Below are positions 7,918 to 16,996 of a stretch of 57,929 nucleotides of DNA, piece after piece (the first letter of the stretch is position 1; each line of letters opens with the position of its first letter). This DNA is from Staphylococcus marylandisciuri. GTDB taxonomy: Bacteria > Bacillota > Bacilli > Staphylococcales > Staphylococcaceae. The translations under genes were made by a program, and so were the position numbers. The stretch is from NCBI RefSeq assembly GCF_025519785.1, contig NZ_JAOPKZ010000018.1, positions 1-57,929 on the forward strand, in the 5' to 3' direction. Below the pieces are notes generated by a model that was not told the origin of the DNA, did no database searches, and saw only the letters and a program-made list of their open reading frames with translations.

Positions 7918-9354
7918 TCATGAAATTTCTCTTGTATTATCGTGTTCTTTAGTTTGTTTAGTTCTGATCAACAGAGTGAGAATAAACCCTATGATAATCA
8001 ATATTGTTGTAAAGGCGAAGGCAGCATCTACACCAAGAATAGTTGAGTGTTTGATCATAGCTGCCTTAGATTCACTACCGGAACCATGATACGACGTGCG
8101 TACAATTGCAATGATAGTAATCATAATCGCCGTGCCCATAGCGCCTGCGATAATACGTAACGAGTTGATTATGGCTGTTCCATGTGAAATATTGTGTGGT
8201 TCTAAAGCATTAATCCCTATTGTATTTAATGGCATGATGATAAGTGCTACCGCAAACATCCGTATTGCATAGATAATAACGACATACCAATAAGGTGTCT
8301 CTGCAGTTAAGAAACAATGAAGTATCGTCATTATTGTTAAAAGTATGAAGCCAGGAATAGCTAAAATTTTAAGACCATATTTATCATAAATCTTACCTGT
8401 GTAAACGGACATAATCGCGTTAACTACTGCTCCTGGTAAGATGACGAGCCCAGAGAGTATGGCTGAAAGTCCTAGTCCGGTTTGAATGTACATCGGAATG
8501 AGTAGAGCTGGGCCGACTATACCGATAAAGAGCAACATTGAACCGAATGCAGCAAGTGCGAAAGTCCGGTTGGCGAATACACGCATATTCAATAGCGGAG
8601 TATCGAGTTTAATTTGTCGTGTAACAAATACCGCTACAATAATCATACCTATGATGAGTGATAGTATAACGATAGGAGATGAGAATCCTAAGTTACCCGC
8701 ACTACTGAATCCATATAGCATTAAACCGAAACCTAGTGTTGAATATACGATAGAAGCTTTGTCTAAGCGATTAGGTTTAGTTTCGTTATGGCTATCTACA
8801 AAGACAATGCCGACGAGAAATGCTATTACCGCAATAGCAGCGACCACTATGAATGGAGCGCGCCAACCGAAAGTATCGATTAATAAACCGGTAAGGGTCG
8901 GTCCAATCGCAGGTGCTGCTTGTGCTACGATACCTGTTAGCCCCATCGCAAAGCCCCGTTTCTCGGACGGGAACAGTGTAAAGACTGTAAATTGCATTAG
9001 CGGCATGAGAATACCAGCACCGATCGCTTGTATGACACGCGCGACCATCAATAAACCAAACGATGGAGACAGCGCAGCAATGATAGAGCCGATTAAGAAA
9101 GCGCTCATCGAGAAAATATATAAAGGTCGTGTATGATAATGATCCATAAGATATGCGGTTAGTGGGATCATAATCCCATTAACTAACATAAACCCAGTGA
9201 TCAACCACTGCGCTGTAGTTTCTGTGATTTCTAAACCTGTGATAATCGCAGGTAAGGCTGTGTTTAATAAAGTTTGGTTAAGTAACGCAACGAAAGCGCT
9301 GCTAAGCATAACTATAATGATTGCGTTTCTCTTTTTAAGTGAAATGTCCCTCAT
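7918..9354 (-). CDS. DHA2-family MFS multidrug exporter
   Basis: 478 aa with about 14 membrane segments, as in the EmrB/QacA (DHA2) group. Visible motifs are motif D (NTALPAI), motif B region (ARVIQAIGAGILMPL) and antiporter motif C (GLTGIVAQAAPAIGPTLTGL). It would export drugs or other lipophilic compounds using proton motive force. The start is the ATG after GAGAGGTAAGCTT (MRDISLKKR); an ATG 24 nt upstream lacks a good site. Single-gene unit. Confidence 0.88.
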   Translation of the reverse strand: MRDISLKKRNAIIIVMLSSAFVALLNQTLLNTALPAIITGLEITETTAQWLITGFMLVNGIMIPLTAYLMDHYHTRPLYIFSMSAFLIGSIIAALSPSFGLLMVARVIQAIGAGILMPLMQFTVFTLFPSEKRGFAMGLTGIVAQAAPAIGPTLTGLLIDTFGWRAPFIVVAAIAVIAFLVGIVFVDSHNETKPNRLDKASIVYSTLGFGLMLYGFSSAGNLGFSSPIVILSLIIGMIIVAVFVTRQIKLDTPLLNMRVFANRTFALAAFGSMLLFIGIVGPALLIPMYIQTGLGLSAILSGLVILPGAVVNAIMSVYTGKIYDKYGLKILAIPGFILLTIMTILHCFLTAETPYWYVVIIYAIRMFAVALIIMPLNTIGINALEPHNISHGTAIINSLRIIAGAMGTAIMITIIAIVRTSYHGSGSESKAAMIKHSTILGVDAAFAFTTILIIIGFILTLLIRTKQTKEHDNTREIS

Positions 9355-9628
9355 AAGCTTACCTCTCTTTTTAAACATCCCAATGCTTAATTTTAATCAG
9401 AGATAGTTAGCAAAGCAAATCATTCGGTTTATAAAATTAATATTATTTAATATTAAGATGTGTGGAGTAGAGTAAGTAGGATGAGTAGGATCTTTGCTAA
9501 ACTAAGGAATAAAGACCTATATCAAATGCATCATATCAATCTCAACTTTATACATACTTATTCTAATGCCTCTCGTTACACTCCCTGAGCTATGGTAGAA
9601 TGAAGGACATGCAAAGAAATGAGATAAA

Positions 9629-9905
9629 GAGGTCGGGACAAAGCGTTTAAGATTTGAGCCCGGGGCCCCAACACAGAGAAACTGGTAAACCAGTTTCAAC
9701 AAGCACAGCGAGTTGGGGTGGGCCCCAACACAGAGAAACTGTAAACCAGTTTCAACAAGCACAGCGAGTTGGGGTGGGGCCCCAACACGGAGAAACTGGT
9801 TCATCAGTTTCCACCAGCAATGCGAGTTGGGGGGCCCCAACACGGAGAAACTGGTTCATCAGTTTCCACCAGCAATGCGAGTTGGGGTCGGGCCCCAACA
9901 AAGAG
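9629..9905. repeat. STAR element array with GAGGTC leader
   Basis: Five GTTGGGG(T)GGGCCCCAAC cores, each separated by about 60 nt containing GAAACTGGT/ACCAGTTTC hairpins. This matches the GTTGNGGCCC signature of staphylococcal STAR elements. A conserved leader (GAGGTCGGGACAAAGCGTTTA) opens the array and recurs at 13904 and, inverted, at 57251. Apparent ORFs here are low-complexity products of the repeat. Confidence 0.85.
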
Positions 9906-10191
9906 AAGCTGGGACATAAACCCCAGCCTCTTCAACATCTCGGCAGTAGATGGCTGATTTGAAAACGCGCTTGTATCAAGCTTTTTTCAATTCTAGCCAT
10001 CCTTGCCGGGGCGGGACTACGAAATCTTTTTATTTAAATTAGATTTCTGTCCCGCTCCCTCTTTCAGCATCTTGGCAGTAGATGACTGATTTGAAAATGC
10101 GCTTGTATCAAGCTTTTTTCAATTCTAGTCATCCTTGCCGGGGCGGGACTACGAAATCATTTTATTCAAATTAGATTTCTGTCCCGCTCCC
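9906..10191 (+). repeat. two tandem three-hairpin intergenic modules
   Basis: Two successive copies (about 9906-10059 and 10060-10191) of the GATGACT..AGTCATC and GGGGCGGGAC..GTCCCGCTCCC hairpins. Only the first keeps the GCTGGGACATAAA..CCCAGC arm. They follow the STAR array directly. Confidence 0.85.
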
Positions 10192-10275
10192 GAATCGTGA
10201 AAGTGTCTGTTGAAAACCCTGCTTTTGGGACGCCGTTAACCGGTTTTCTAGAGCACTGAAACTTTCTGTCTCAAC
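10192..10275. repeat. about 85-nt structured unit, copy 1
   Basis: A block running from GAATCGTGAAAGTGTCTGTT through CCTGCTTTTGGGACGCCGTT to GAAACTTTCTG. Its reverse complement recurs at about 56855-56935 with most positions kept, including an AGT.TCTGT/ACAGAAACT-like pairing. In both places it borders a three-hairpin module, so it belongs to the composite repeat or is a separate small RNA. Confidence 0.55.
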
Positions 10276-10424
10276 CGCTTTACATAGTTTATTAGAGCAG
10301 CGAGAGAGTTGTACTAGCATTAGATATTCAGTTAGCTACTGTATAATCCGTTTATTTAACAAGTACAGAGCGCTGCTGAAATCTATATTATATATTTTTA
10401 GAGATAGAAAAGAGGCGAAATACC

Positions 10425-11648
10425 ATGACGAATGATATGTATAGTAGAACATTGTCTGGGCGATGGGGTATACTCTTTGCGATTATTTTCGTAGCATCTA
10501 CTTTGAGAGCGCCCCTTACTGCAGTCGGCCCAGTAATAGATCAGATTAAATCAGCGTTATCATTAAATAATAGTTTAGCGGGTTCGCTTACAACCATACC
10601 TTTATTAATCTTTGCGGTCGTTTCACCTTTTGTTTCACGTATAGCGAAGCGGTTTACTATACCACGTACAGTCTTGTGGGCTATGTTGTTACTCGTTCTT
10701 GCTTTGATACTGCGCGTGTTAGGCGGGGCGCCGTTATTTATTATGGGCACCATTCTTATGGGTATCGCTATAGCGATAGGTAATGTGCTCATGCCAAGCT
10801 TTGTTAAATGGATGTTCCCTTTGCAAATTGGACTAGTGACGGGCTTGTACACAGCCACTATGAATTTAACTGCTGGCTTAGGTGGAGGTTTGAGTTACCC
10901 GCTATCTCGCCTTACTCAGTTCGGCTTTCGGTTTTCACTCATTTTCTGGGGATGCTTTGGCATTATAGCTATAGTATTATGGCTTATCTATATTTCAGGT
11001 GGTAAAAGGGAAAGTAATAGAACTACTACTCAATCAACAGATACTGCTTCAATTAAAGAGGAAGCTCAGGTTCAAATTTTGAAATCTAAATTAGCCTGGT
11101 CAGTGGCATTGCTTATGGGTTTTCAATCGATGATATTCTATACCCTCGTAACTTGGCTTCCCTCAATACTCGTATCCCGAGGAATCTCTCCATCTTCAGC
11201 AGGGTACTTACTCATGCTCAATCAATTTTGCCAAGTACCGATGACTTTGATCTTTCCTATATTAGCTGGCCGGGTAAAGAATCAACGTCATTTAATATAT
11301 ACCATTTGTGTTCTCTACTTGATAGGTTTTAGCATGTTCTTCTCACACGTATACACATTACTTATTGTAGGGATCGTACTTGTGGGTGCTGCGACCGGCG
11401 CTTGCTTTAGTTTATGCATGGCATTGTTCTCAATGAGGGCGCGTACTCACGATGGCAGTGTTTCCTTGTCAGGCTTCGGTCAATCAGTAGGTTATATTGT
11501 CGCGGCTATAGGTCCGCTAATAATCGGGGTCTTACATGATATGACGCACGCCTGGACTACGGCGATCATTGCGTTTCTAGTAATGGCATTAGGTTGTTTA
11601 GTGTTTGGGGTTAAAGCTGCTTCGAATGAAGTGATTGAAGATAATTAG
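10425..11648 (+). CDS. CynX/NimT-family MFS transporter
   Basis: 407 aa, about 12 membrane segments. The N-terminal FVASTLRAPLTAVGPVIDQI and the GNVLMPSFVKWMFP stretch are typical of the CynX/NimT (cyanate/nitroimidazole) branch of MFS. Substrate unknown. GAGGCG precedes the ATG. It stands alone on the plus strand after a repeat block. Base composition is like the surrounding core genes. Confidence 0.82.
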   Translation: MTNDMYSRTLSGRWGILFAIIFVASTLRAPLTAVGPVIDQIKSALSLNNSLAGSLTTIPLLIFAVVSPFVSRIAKRFTIPRTVLWAMLLLVLALILRVLGGAPLFIMGTILMGIAIAIGNVLMPSFVKWMFPLQIGLVTGLYTATMNLTAGLGGGLSYPLSRLTQFGFRFSLIFWGCFGIIAIVLWLIYISGGKRESNRTTTQSTDTASIKEEAQVQILKSKLAWSVALLMGFQSMIFYTLVTWLPSILVSRGISPSSAGYLLMLNQFCQVPMTLIFPILAGRVKNQRHLIYTICVLYLIGFSMFFSHVYTLLIVGIVLVGAATGACFSLCMALFSMRARTHDGSVSLSGFGQSVGYIVAAIGPLIIGVLHDMTHAWTTAIIAFLVMALGCLVFGVKAASNEVIEDN

Positions 11649-11689
11649 AAGTTGAAAACCCAGCTAGGAAGTTGGAAGGAAACTAGAAT

Positions 11690-12000
11690 TTGGTATGTTG
11701 ATCTGCGAGGTAAATGAGAAACCTAAAATCGTTTCTATAAGAATCAATCAGACAGCTACTGTGCAGGTGCGGGGGTTGCAGTGTTAAGTAGAGTGCGATA
11801 GTTACGTTTTTAGTCTCCTCGTATTTCTACTGAAAAGCGGAGTTGATGAACCCGAACTAAGTAACATCTCGTGGATGTTCTCTTTTACTATACGAGGGAA
11901 GTCTGCGGGATGTCTTAAATTTTAACTTAGTTACAAAGTTAAGAAGACACAATTATTTTACATTTTAAATATTATGTGCTAACACTATTACTAAGTTAAT
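11690..12000. other. gene-free region with pairing segments
   Basis: No convincing ORF between the MFS gene and the lipoprotein gene. CCTCGTA (about 11818) can pair with TACGAGG (about 11891) around an 80-nt interval that itself holds small stems (GTAACATCTCG.., TCTCCTCG..). TTAACTT/AAGTTAA near 11930 forms another hairpin. It may be an untranslated leader or small RNA; the sequence does not decide. Confidence 0.25.
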
Positions 12001-12074
12001 ACATTTAGATTGTGATACAAAATACCTACTTGTATTAACTAAATCAGATATTCCTTACGAGGAGAGTGACCAAT

Positions 12075-12656
12075 ATGAAATTAAAAGTAACGGCATTAGC
12101 ATTATCGTCAGCACTAGTACTAGGCGCATGCGGTAGTAACAACTCTACAGAGAGTCATAGTAAAGACAGCAACCATTCACACCAACAAAGTGAAAGTAAA
12201 GATACTATTGCTTTAAATGATATTAAGACAGACCCACAGGAGGCTATTGATAAAGCGCAACAAACCTATAAGGATGAAAACGTTAAAGAAGTTTCGTTTG
12301 AAAAAGAACATGGTGAATGGGTTTACAAAATAGATCAACAAAACTCCAATAAACGCGAAGAATCAGAGGTAGTAATTCGTGATAAAGACAAAAAGATCGT
12401 ATCTAAAGAACAAGAAAAACATGAGTCCAATAGCTCAGATAAAGCATTTAAATATGAAGACGTCAAAAGCTACAAAGACGCTATCAAAGCGGGACAAAAG
12501 AAATTTAATGGTGACATTAAAGAATGGTCATTGTCTAAAGACGATAAACGCAATCAACTCGTTTACGATATGGACTTGAAAAAAGGTAAAGAAAAACATG
12601 AGATTTCAGTTGATGCTAAAACTGGAGAAGTATTAAGTGATGAACGAGACGATTAA
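12075..12656 (+). CDS. PepSY-domain lipoprotein
   Basis: 193 aa. Signal peptide with lipobox LVLGAC (lipid on that Cys), a His/Ser-rich linker, then two PepSY-like repeats (KTDPQEAIDKAQQ... and KSYKDAIKAGQKKF...), the second ending in VDAKTGEVLSDERDD. PepSY modules are extracytoplasmic and may inhibit proteases or bind cell-wall factors. The start is the ATG after GAGGAGAGTGACCAAT rather than the upstream GTG. Single gene with its own promoter region. Confidence 0.85.
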   Translation: MKLKVTALALSSALVLGACGSNNSTESHSKDSNHSHQQSESKDTIALNDIKTDPQEAIDKAQQTYKDENVKEVSFEKEHGEWVYKIDQQNSNKREESEVVIRDKDKKIVSKEQEKHESNSSDKAFKYEDVKSYKDAIKAGQKKFNGDIKEWSLSKDDKRNQLVYDMDLKKGKEKHEISVDAKTGEVLSDERDD

Positions 12657-12806
12657 TCGCTACTAACTATAGTGCGAAGATAGTTAGGCTAATCTTTAAT
12701 AAATTATACCAATTGACTTCAAACCTAATATAGCTGATGGCTAGTGAATGATGATTGCGAAGCCATTAAATACAGTAACTAACTGAATATAAATTTCTAG
12801 AATATC

Positions 12807-12856
12807 GGAGCGAAACTATGAAATCTTCTTTATAAATGAGGTTTCTGTTTCGCTCT
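12807..12856. repeat. degenerate hairpin 3-like repeat
   Basis: GGAGCGAAAC..AAATC..GAGGTTTC..TTCGCTC is a diverged version of the GGGAGCGGGAC palindrome. It probably ends the lipoprotein transcript. The rest of 12657-13085 shows no supported gene. Confidence 0.5.
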
Positions 12857-13085
12857 AAATTAGTTTAGCTCTTAAATAATCTAGATTAAAAAAAGAGTTA
12901 TTTGAAGTTTTCCATTAAGGTTATACTATTATTGAAGAAAGTGAGAAATAATATTTCAATCGTGACAAGCCTTGAAATTTCTACAGTTTGCCTCTTCCTT
13001 CCTTGTTCGATGTTATGCGCTAGTCTAGTAAATAATGCAAAATCAGTTACAATATGGAAGGTTTATATTGACTGGAGTGACTTAG

Positions 13086-13829
13086 ATGATAAATGTAAAA
13101 TCACCAAATCCTATCTATTTAGAGAATGACAATTCTGACTCAGCAGTGCTATTACTGCATTCATTTACCGGCACTGTACGTGATGTTAAATTACTTGCAA
13201 CGAAATTGCATAAGGCGGGGTATACGTGCCTCGTTCCATCATATCGCGGACACGGCTTATTACTTCCAGATTTGATCGCCTATGATACAGATGATTGGTG
13301 GGAAGACGTTGAGAAAGCATACCATTTTCTAAGAAATAAAGGCTATCAGCGTATACATGTTATGGGGGTCTCATTAGGCGGACTACTATCTTTAAGATTA
13401 GCCGAGAATCATCAAGTAGATTCAGTAGTTGTCATGTCTACTCCGAATAGTAAAGATCATGCAGGACTGAAGCGTCGCTTAGCGCACTATGGTCAGCGAA
13501 TGGGAGAACTCGTGGGACTAGAAAGCAATGTAATAGATCAGCAATTAAGTGAGATTGAGATGTATGAAGAGAGCTTAGATCTCTTTCAAGATATGATAGA
13601 AACGATCATGAGTCATTTAAACCAGATTCAAGCTCCGATTGCTGTGAAATACGGAGAAAGAGATGAAGCATCGTATGAACGTAGCGCGCAATTCATTTAT
13701 GATCATGTGCCTCATGAGAATAAGACCTTACAGAGTTATGCTGAAGCGGGTCATCTAATGACGCAAGGAAAAGCACATCGTGAGGTAGAAGATAATATCC
13801 TCGCTTTTCTTAACTCTATACACGATTAA
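13086..13829 (+). CDS. alpha/beta-hydrolase carboxylesterase (Est30-like)
   Basis: 247 aa. Nucleophile elbow GVSLGG (Ser about residue 97), oxyanion segment HSFTGT, acid in KYGERDE and catalytic His in EAGHLM: the triad and length match bacillar carboxylesterase Est30. It is a cytoplasmic hydrolase of short-chain carboxylic esters. The ATG follows TGGAGTGACTTAG. Single gene before a STAR block. Confidence 0.85.
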   Translation: MINVKSPNPIYLENDNSDSAVLLLHSFTGTVRDVKLLATKLHKAGYTCLVPSYRGHGLLLPDLIAYDTDDWWEDVEKAYHFLRNKGYQRIHVMGVSLGGLLSLRLAENHQVDSVVVMSTPNSKDHAGLKRRLAHYGQRMGELVGLESNVIDQQLSEIEMYEESLDLFQDMIETIMSHLNQIQAPIAVKYGERDEASYERSAQFIYDHVPHENKTLQSYAEAGHLMTQGKAHREVEDNILAFLNSIHD

Positions 13830-13903
13830 TGCCATCTATATAGTTTATACAACACATTTAACACCCTTCATGTTGTTACAAGTAAAAGTAATCTTACTGT
13901 AGC

Positions 13904-14291
13904 GAGGTCGAGACAAAAGCGTTTAGGATTTGAGCGAGGGGCTCCAACAAAGAGAAACTGGTAAACCAGTTTCAACAAGCACAGCAAGTTGGGGTGGCCC
14001 CCACACAGAGAAACTGGTACATCAGTTTCTACAAGCACAGCGAGTTGGCGGGGCCCCAACACAGAGAAACTGGTATATCAGTTTCTACAAGCACAGCGAG
14101 TTGGGGAGGCCCTATAAAAGCGAAGCCGGAGGCTGGGACATAATGTAATGTCTCAGCCTCTTTCAGCATCTTGGCAGTAGATGACTGATTTGAAAATGCG
14201 CTTGCATCAAGCTTTTTTCAATTCTAGTCATCCTTGCCGGGGCGGGACTACGAAATCTTTTTTATTCAAATTAGATTTCTGTCCCGTTCCC
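13904..14291. repeat. STAR array plus three-hairpin module
   Basis: The same GAGGTC leader as at 9629, then STAR cores (GGGGCTCCAAC, GGTGGCCCCCAC, GGGGCCCCAAC) with GAAACTGGTAAACCAGTTTC hairpins, then the GGCTGGGACATAATGTAATG arm and the remaining two hairpins ending GTCCCGTTCCC. Confidence 0.85.
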
Positions 14292-14300
14292 AAGAAGAAA

Positions 14301-14342
14301 CACTCAGATTAAATGAATTAAATCATCTGAGTGCTATTTTTT
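14301..14342 (+). terminator. terminator-like hairpin
   Basis: CACTCAGAT/ATCTGAGTG stem followed by a T-rich tract, just after the repeat block. The interval 14343-14870 has no supported gene; it is the promoter side of the NSS transporter. Confidence 0.6.
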
Positions 14343-14870
14343 CTGGGATTTATGTCTCAACCTCTACCTCAATATTAAAACAATGCTATCCCTCATCACC
14401 TTAAAGTTCATTTCAGCTCATGCGACTGAATTTCTTAGCATGAGAGTACTGCAGCACCTCTATAACCTCTCAACTTGCTTTCACTCCAAGCGTAATTGAC
14501 TATGAATTTTGACTTTACTGATACTTATGATAAAAGTACCGCGATGGCTATACATAGGTTAAGTTTTAATTTACTGCAGGGTTCAATTTTTTAAAATTAT
14601 ATTGAACGCGTCGATTCACTCGGTAAGATTCAGTTCATCAACGTTGTTATCAATTTGCTAAACAAAGGAGTGGAGAGTGGGCTTAAGTTTCACCGGTCAT
14701 GTAGACCTTTATAACTCTTAATCTGCGAGTCATTATATTACCTGTAACTTTATTATTGTAAAAAAACACGATTGTAATTCTATAACAAGCGTGTTATAGT
14801 GGTTACTATAATAATTAAACGCTTTAACGCGTCGAAGTGTTCAAGTAAATATTTAGAGGATGTAATATTA

Positions 14871-16199
14871 ATGGATAACCAATCGCAATGGAAATCATCG
14901 ACAGGCTTTATATTAGCGAGCGCAGGTTCTGCAATTGGGCTCGGAGCAATGTGGAAATTCCCGTACATGGCTGGCATATATGGCGGAGGGGCCTTTCTTA
15001 TTATGTTTTTACTCTTTACTATCATAGTAGGATTGCCGCTTCTTATTATGGAATTTGCTGTGGGGAAGATGGGACAGACGTATACTACGAGAATTTATGG
15101 CAAACTTACTAATAAAAAGTGGTTAAATGTCATAGGCTGGAATGGTAACTTAGCCGTTTTTATTTTGTTCGGCTTCTACAGTGTCATTGGTGGCTGGATC
15201 ATCATCTACATGGTTGAAGTTTTTCAACAGCTCATAGGGATTAAACCACCTGGTCTTGACCACATTAAGTTTGAAGAGGTCATCACCGATCCCGCCCTTA
15301 CTATTATAGGCCAAGGTCTATTTATCTTTATCACCATGGGTATCGTGATGTTAGGAGTAGAAAAGGGGCTAGAGAAGGCCTCGAAGATAATGATGCCTTT
15401 ATTATTTATTTTTCTAATCATCATCGTGGCGAAGTCTTTAACTCTAGAAGGAGCGATGAGCGGTCTTCGCTATATTTTAGAACCCCGAGTTAAAGATATA
15501 TCTGTGAAAGGGACGCTATTTGCGCTAGGGCAATCGTTCTTCACGTTATCTTTGGGGACTACAGGTATGATTACTTATGCGAGTTATGCTTCTAAAGAAA
15601 TGACAATCAAGACGTCAGCACTGAGCATAGTAGTGATGAATATTATAGTTTCATTATTGGCTGGTTTGGCCATCTTTCCAGCTACCGAAGCATTCGGTTT
15701 CAAACCTACTGATGGACCTGGTTTACTCTTTAAAGTCCTTCCGCAAGTGTTTAACCAAATGTCTTTAGGAAGTGTGTTTTACTTTATCTTTTTAATTTTA
15801 TTCTTATTTGCAGCCTTAACGTCCTCAATTTCCTTGTTGGAACTTAATGTGTCTAACTTTACTAAAAATAATAATGACCACCGCAAACCCGTCGCAATCA
15901 TTGCAAGTATATTAGTATTTCTAATCAGCATACCAGCAACACTATCGTTTGGAAGTTTAAACGGCTTTCGCATATTTGGTCTAACGCTGTTCGATTGTAT
16001 GGATTTCGTAGTATCGAACATTCTTATGCCGCTCGGCGCATTAGGCACAACGTTAGTGGTCGGTCAGTTACTAGACAAAGATGCGTTAAAGGTAAGCTTT
16101 GGAAAGGATCGGTTTAACTTATTTCGTCCATGGTATTACCTTGTGAAATATATCTTACCGCTAGTGATTATTATCGTCTTTATTATGCAACTCATTTAG
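14871..16199 (+). CDS. sodium-dependent NSS/SNF transporter
   Basis: 442 aa. WKSSTGFILASAGSAIGLGA and MWKFPYMAGIYGGGAF are the TM1 signature of the neurotransmitter:sodium symporter family (LeuT-like). About 11-12 membrane segments follow. It would import an amino acid or related solute with sodium. The frame is open 72 nt upstream, but the start at MDNQSQW has TAGAGGATG before it and fits the family N-terminus. Single gene, ended by a repeat block. Confidence 0.9.
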   Translation: MDNQSQWKSSTGFILASAGSAIGLGAMWKFPYMAGIYGGGAFLIMFLLFTIIVGLPLLIMEFAVGKMGQTYTTRIYGKLTNKKWLNVIGWNGNLAVFILFGFYSVIGGWIIIYMVEVFQQLIGIKPPGLDHIKFEEVITDPALTIIGQGLFIFITMGIVMLGVEKGLEKASKIMMPLLFIFLIIIVAKSLTLEGAMSGLRYILEPRVKDISVKGTLFALGQSFFTLSLGTTGMITYASYASKEMTIKTSALSIVVMNIIVSLLAGLAIFPATEAFGFKPTDGPGLLFKVLPQVFNQMSLGSVFYFIFLILFLFAALTSSISLLELNVSNFTKNNNDHRKPVAIIASILVFLISIPATLSFGSLNGFRIFGLTLFDCMDFVVSNILMPLGALGTTLVVGQLLDKDALKVSFGKDRFNLFRPWYYLVKYILPLVIIIVFIMQLI

Positions 16200-16222
16200 T
16201 AAATTTAATATTGTAGCATAAA

Positions 16223-16413
16223 GAGACTGGGAGATAATAGTCTTTGACTAGAGAGAAAGAGGTTGGGACATAAATCCCAGCCTCTTCAACATTTCGGCAG
16301 TAGATGACTGATTTGAAAACGCGCTTGTATCAAGCTTTTTTCAATTCTAGTCATCCTTGCCGGGGCGGGACGACGAAATCTTTTTATTCAAATTAGATTT
16401 CTGTCCCGCTCCC
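16223..16413 (+). repeat. three-hairpin module with extra 5' arm
   Basis: Starts with a GAGACTGGGAGATAATAGTC segment shared with the 19.4-kb copy, then the GGTTGGGACATAAATCCCAGCC arm and the two further hairpins ending GTCCCGCTCCC. Confidence 0.8.
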
Positions 16414-16514
16414 ATAAATCGCGATTGTTTAAAATTAAGTGAGCAAAAGAGGAGATATGTTCCTTACAGAATGGAGTAGAGCTATAAACGAGATGACTCA
16501 TAAAATTTAGCACA

Positions 16515-16586
16515 CAAAAAAGTCGGTCCCAGACAACTAAGAGAACATATGCTTGAGGTGTTGTCTGATAGACCGACTTATTTTTA
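16515..16586 (-). terminator. terminator of PSM-like gene
   Basis: AAGTCGGTC..GACCGACTT with an additional GTTGTCTG/CAGACAAC pair inside. T-runs flank both sides, so it could act in both directions. It lies 14 nt beyond the stop of the leftward PSM-like ORF. Confidence 0.7.
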
Positions 16587-16599
16587 ATGATCACTAAAC

Positions 16600-16662
16600 T
16601 TATTTAGTGCTGTTTTTGATAGCTTTAACAATTTGCTTGATGATGTCGATGATTGCACTCAT
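16600..16662 (-). CDS. phenol-soluble-modulin-like peptide
   Basis: 20 aa: MSAIIDIIKQIVKAIKNSTK. It is short, leaderless, formyl-Met starting, and amphipathic with Ile/Val on one face and Lys/Asp on the other, like staphylococcal PSM-alpha and PSM-delta peptides. AGGTGA lies five nt before the ATG and a strong terminator follows. PSMs are exported by the Pmt ABC transporter, lyse host cells and shape biofilms. Too short for an ORF length filter, but start, site and terminator agree. Confidence 0.75.
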   Translation of the reverse strand: MSAIIDIIKQIVKAIKNSTK

Positions 16663-16898
16663 TTTCGTCACCTCGCTTTTAATTTGTAACTCTAATATAA
16701 TACGAATGGTATCTTTCATGGTTAAAAATCCCTAAGTTGTGATATTTCTTTCAAAAGTGTGATAATTTTTTGTAGAGAAAGACAGAAACGCACTCGAAAG
16801 TGTTAATTTTCTCAGAAATCTAAGTTTTACGATAACTATTATTAATAAAAATAGATTTTCTTAAATTTATATTTGTAAAATATATCCTTTTACTAAAA

Positions 16899-16943
16899 TG
16901 TAATCATAATGAAATATTCTCTTTCTTTTTATAGGTGTATAAT
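16899..16943 (+). promoter_or_regulatory. WalR-like site and promoter of autolysin gene
   Basis: TGTAAT-CATAA-TGAAAT (16899-16915) resembles the WalR direct repeat TGTWAH-N5-TGTWAH with one mismatch in the second half. A TATAAT -10 box lies at 16938-16943. WalKR is known to activate autolysin genes of this family. The call rests on motif similarity alone. Confidence 0.4.
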
Positions 16944-16996
16944 ATAGAAGCAATCATCTGTTGGCGATAAGAAAAATAGAAAGGGAGGCTGACGAC

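Noticed and set aside
8486..9136. 216-codon plus-strand ORF opposite the MFS gene
   Set aside because: Antisense shadow; the minus-strand frame has full MFS motifs and a ribosome site.
9658..9905. Possible CRISPR array because of regular spacing of about 60 nt
   Set aside because: The spacers are themselves repeated (GAAACTGG..CCAGTTTC), the unit matches STAR elements, and no cas genes are present.
9517..9962. Several ORFs of 60-110 codons in the STAR array, and similar ones at 13.9, 19.3 and 57.1 kb
   Set aside because: Low-complexity products of repeated GGGGCCCCAAC units on both strands; no start signals.
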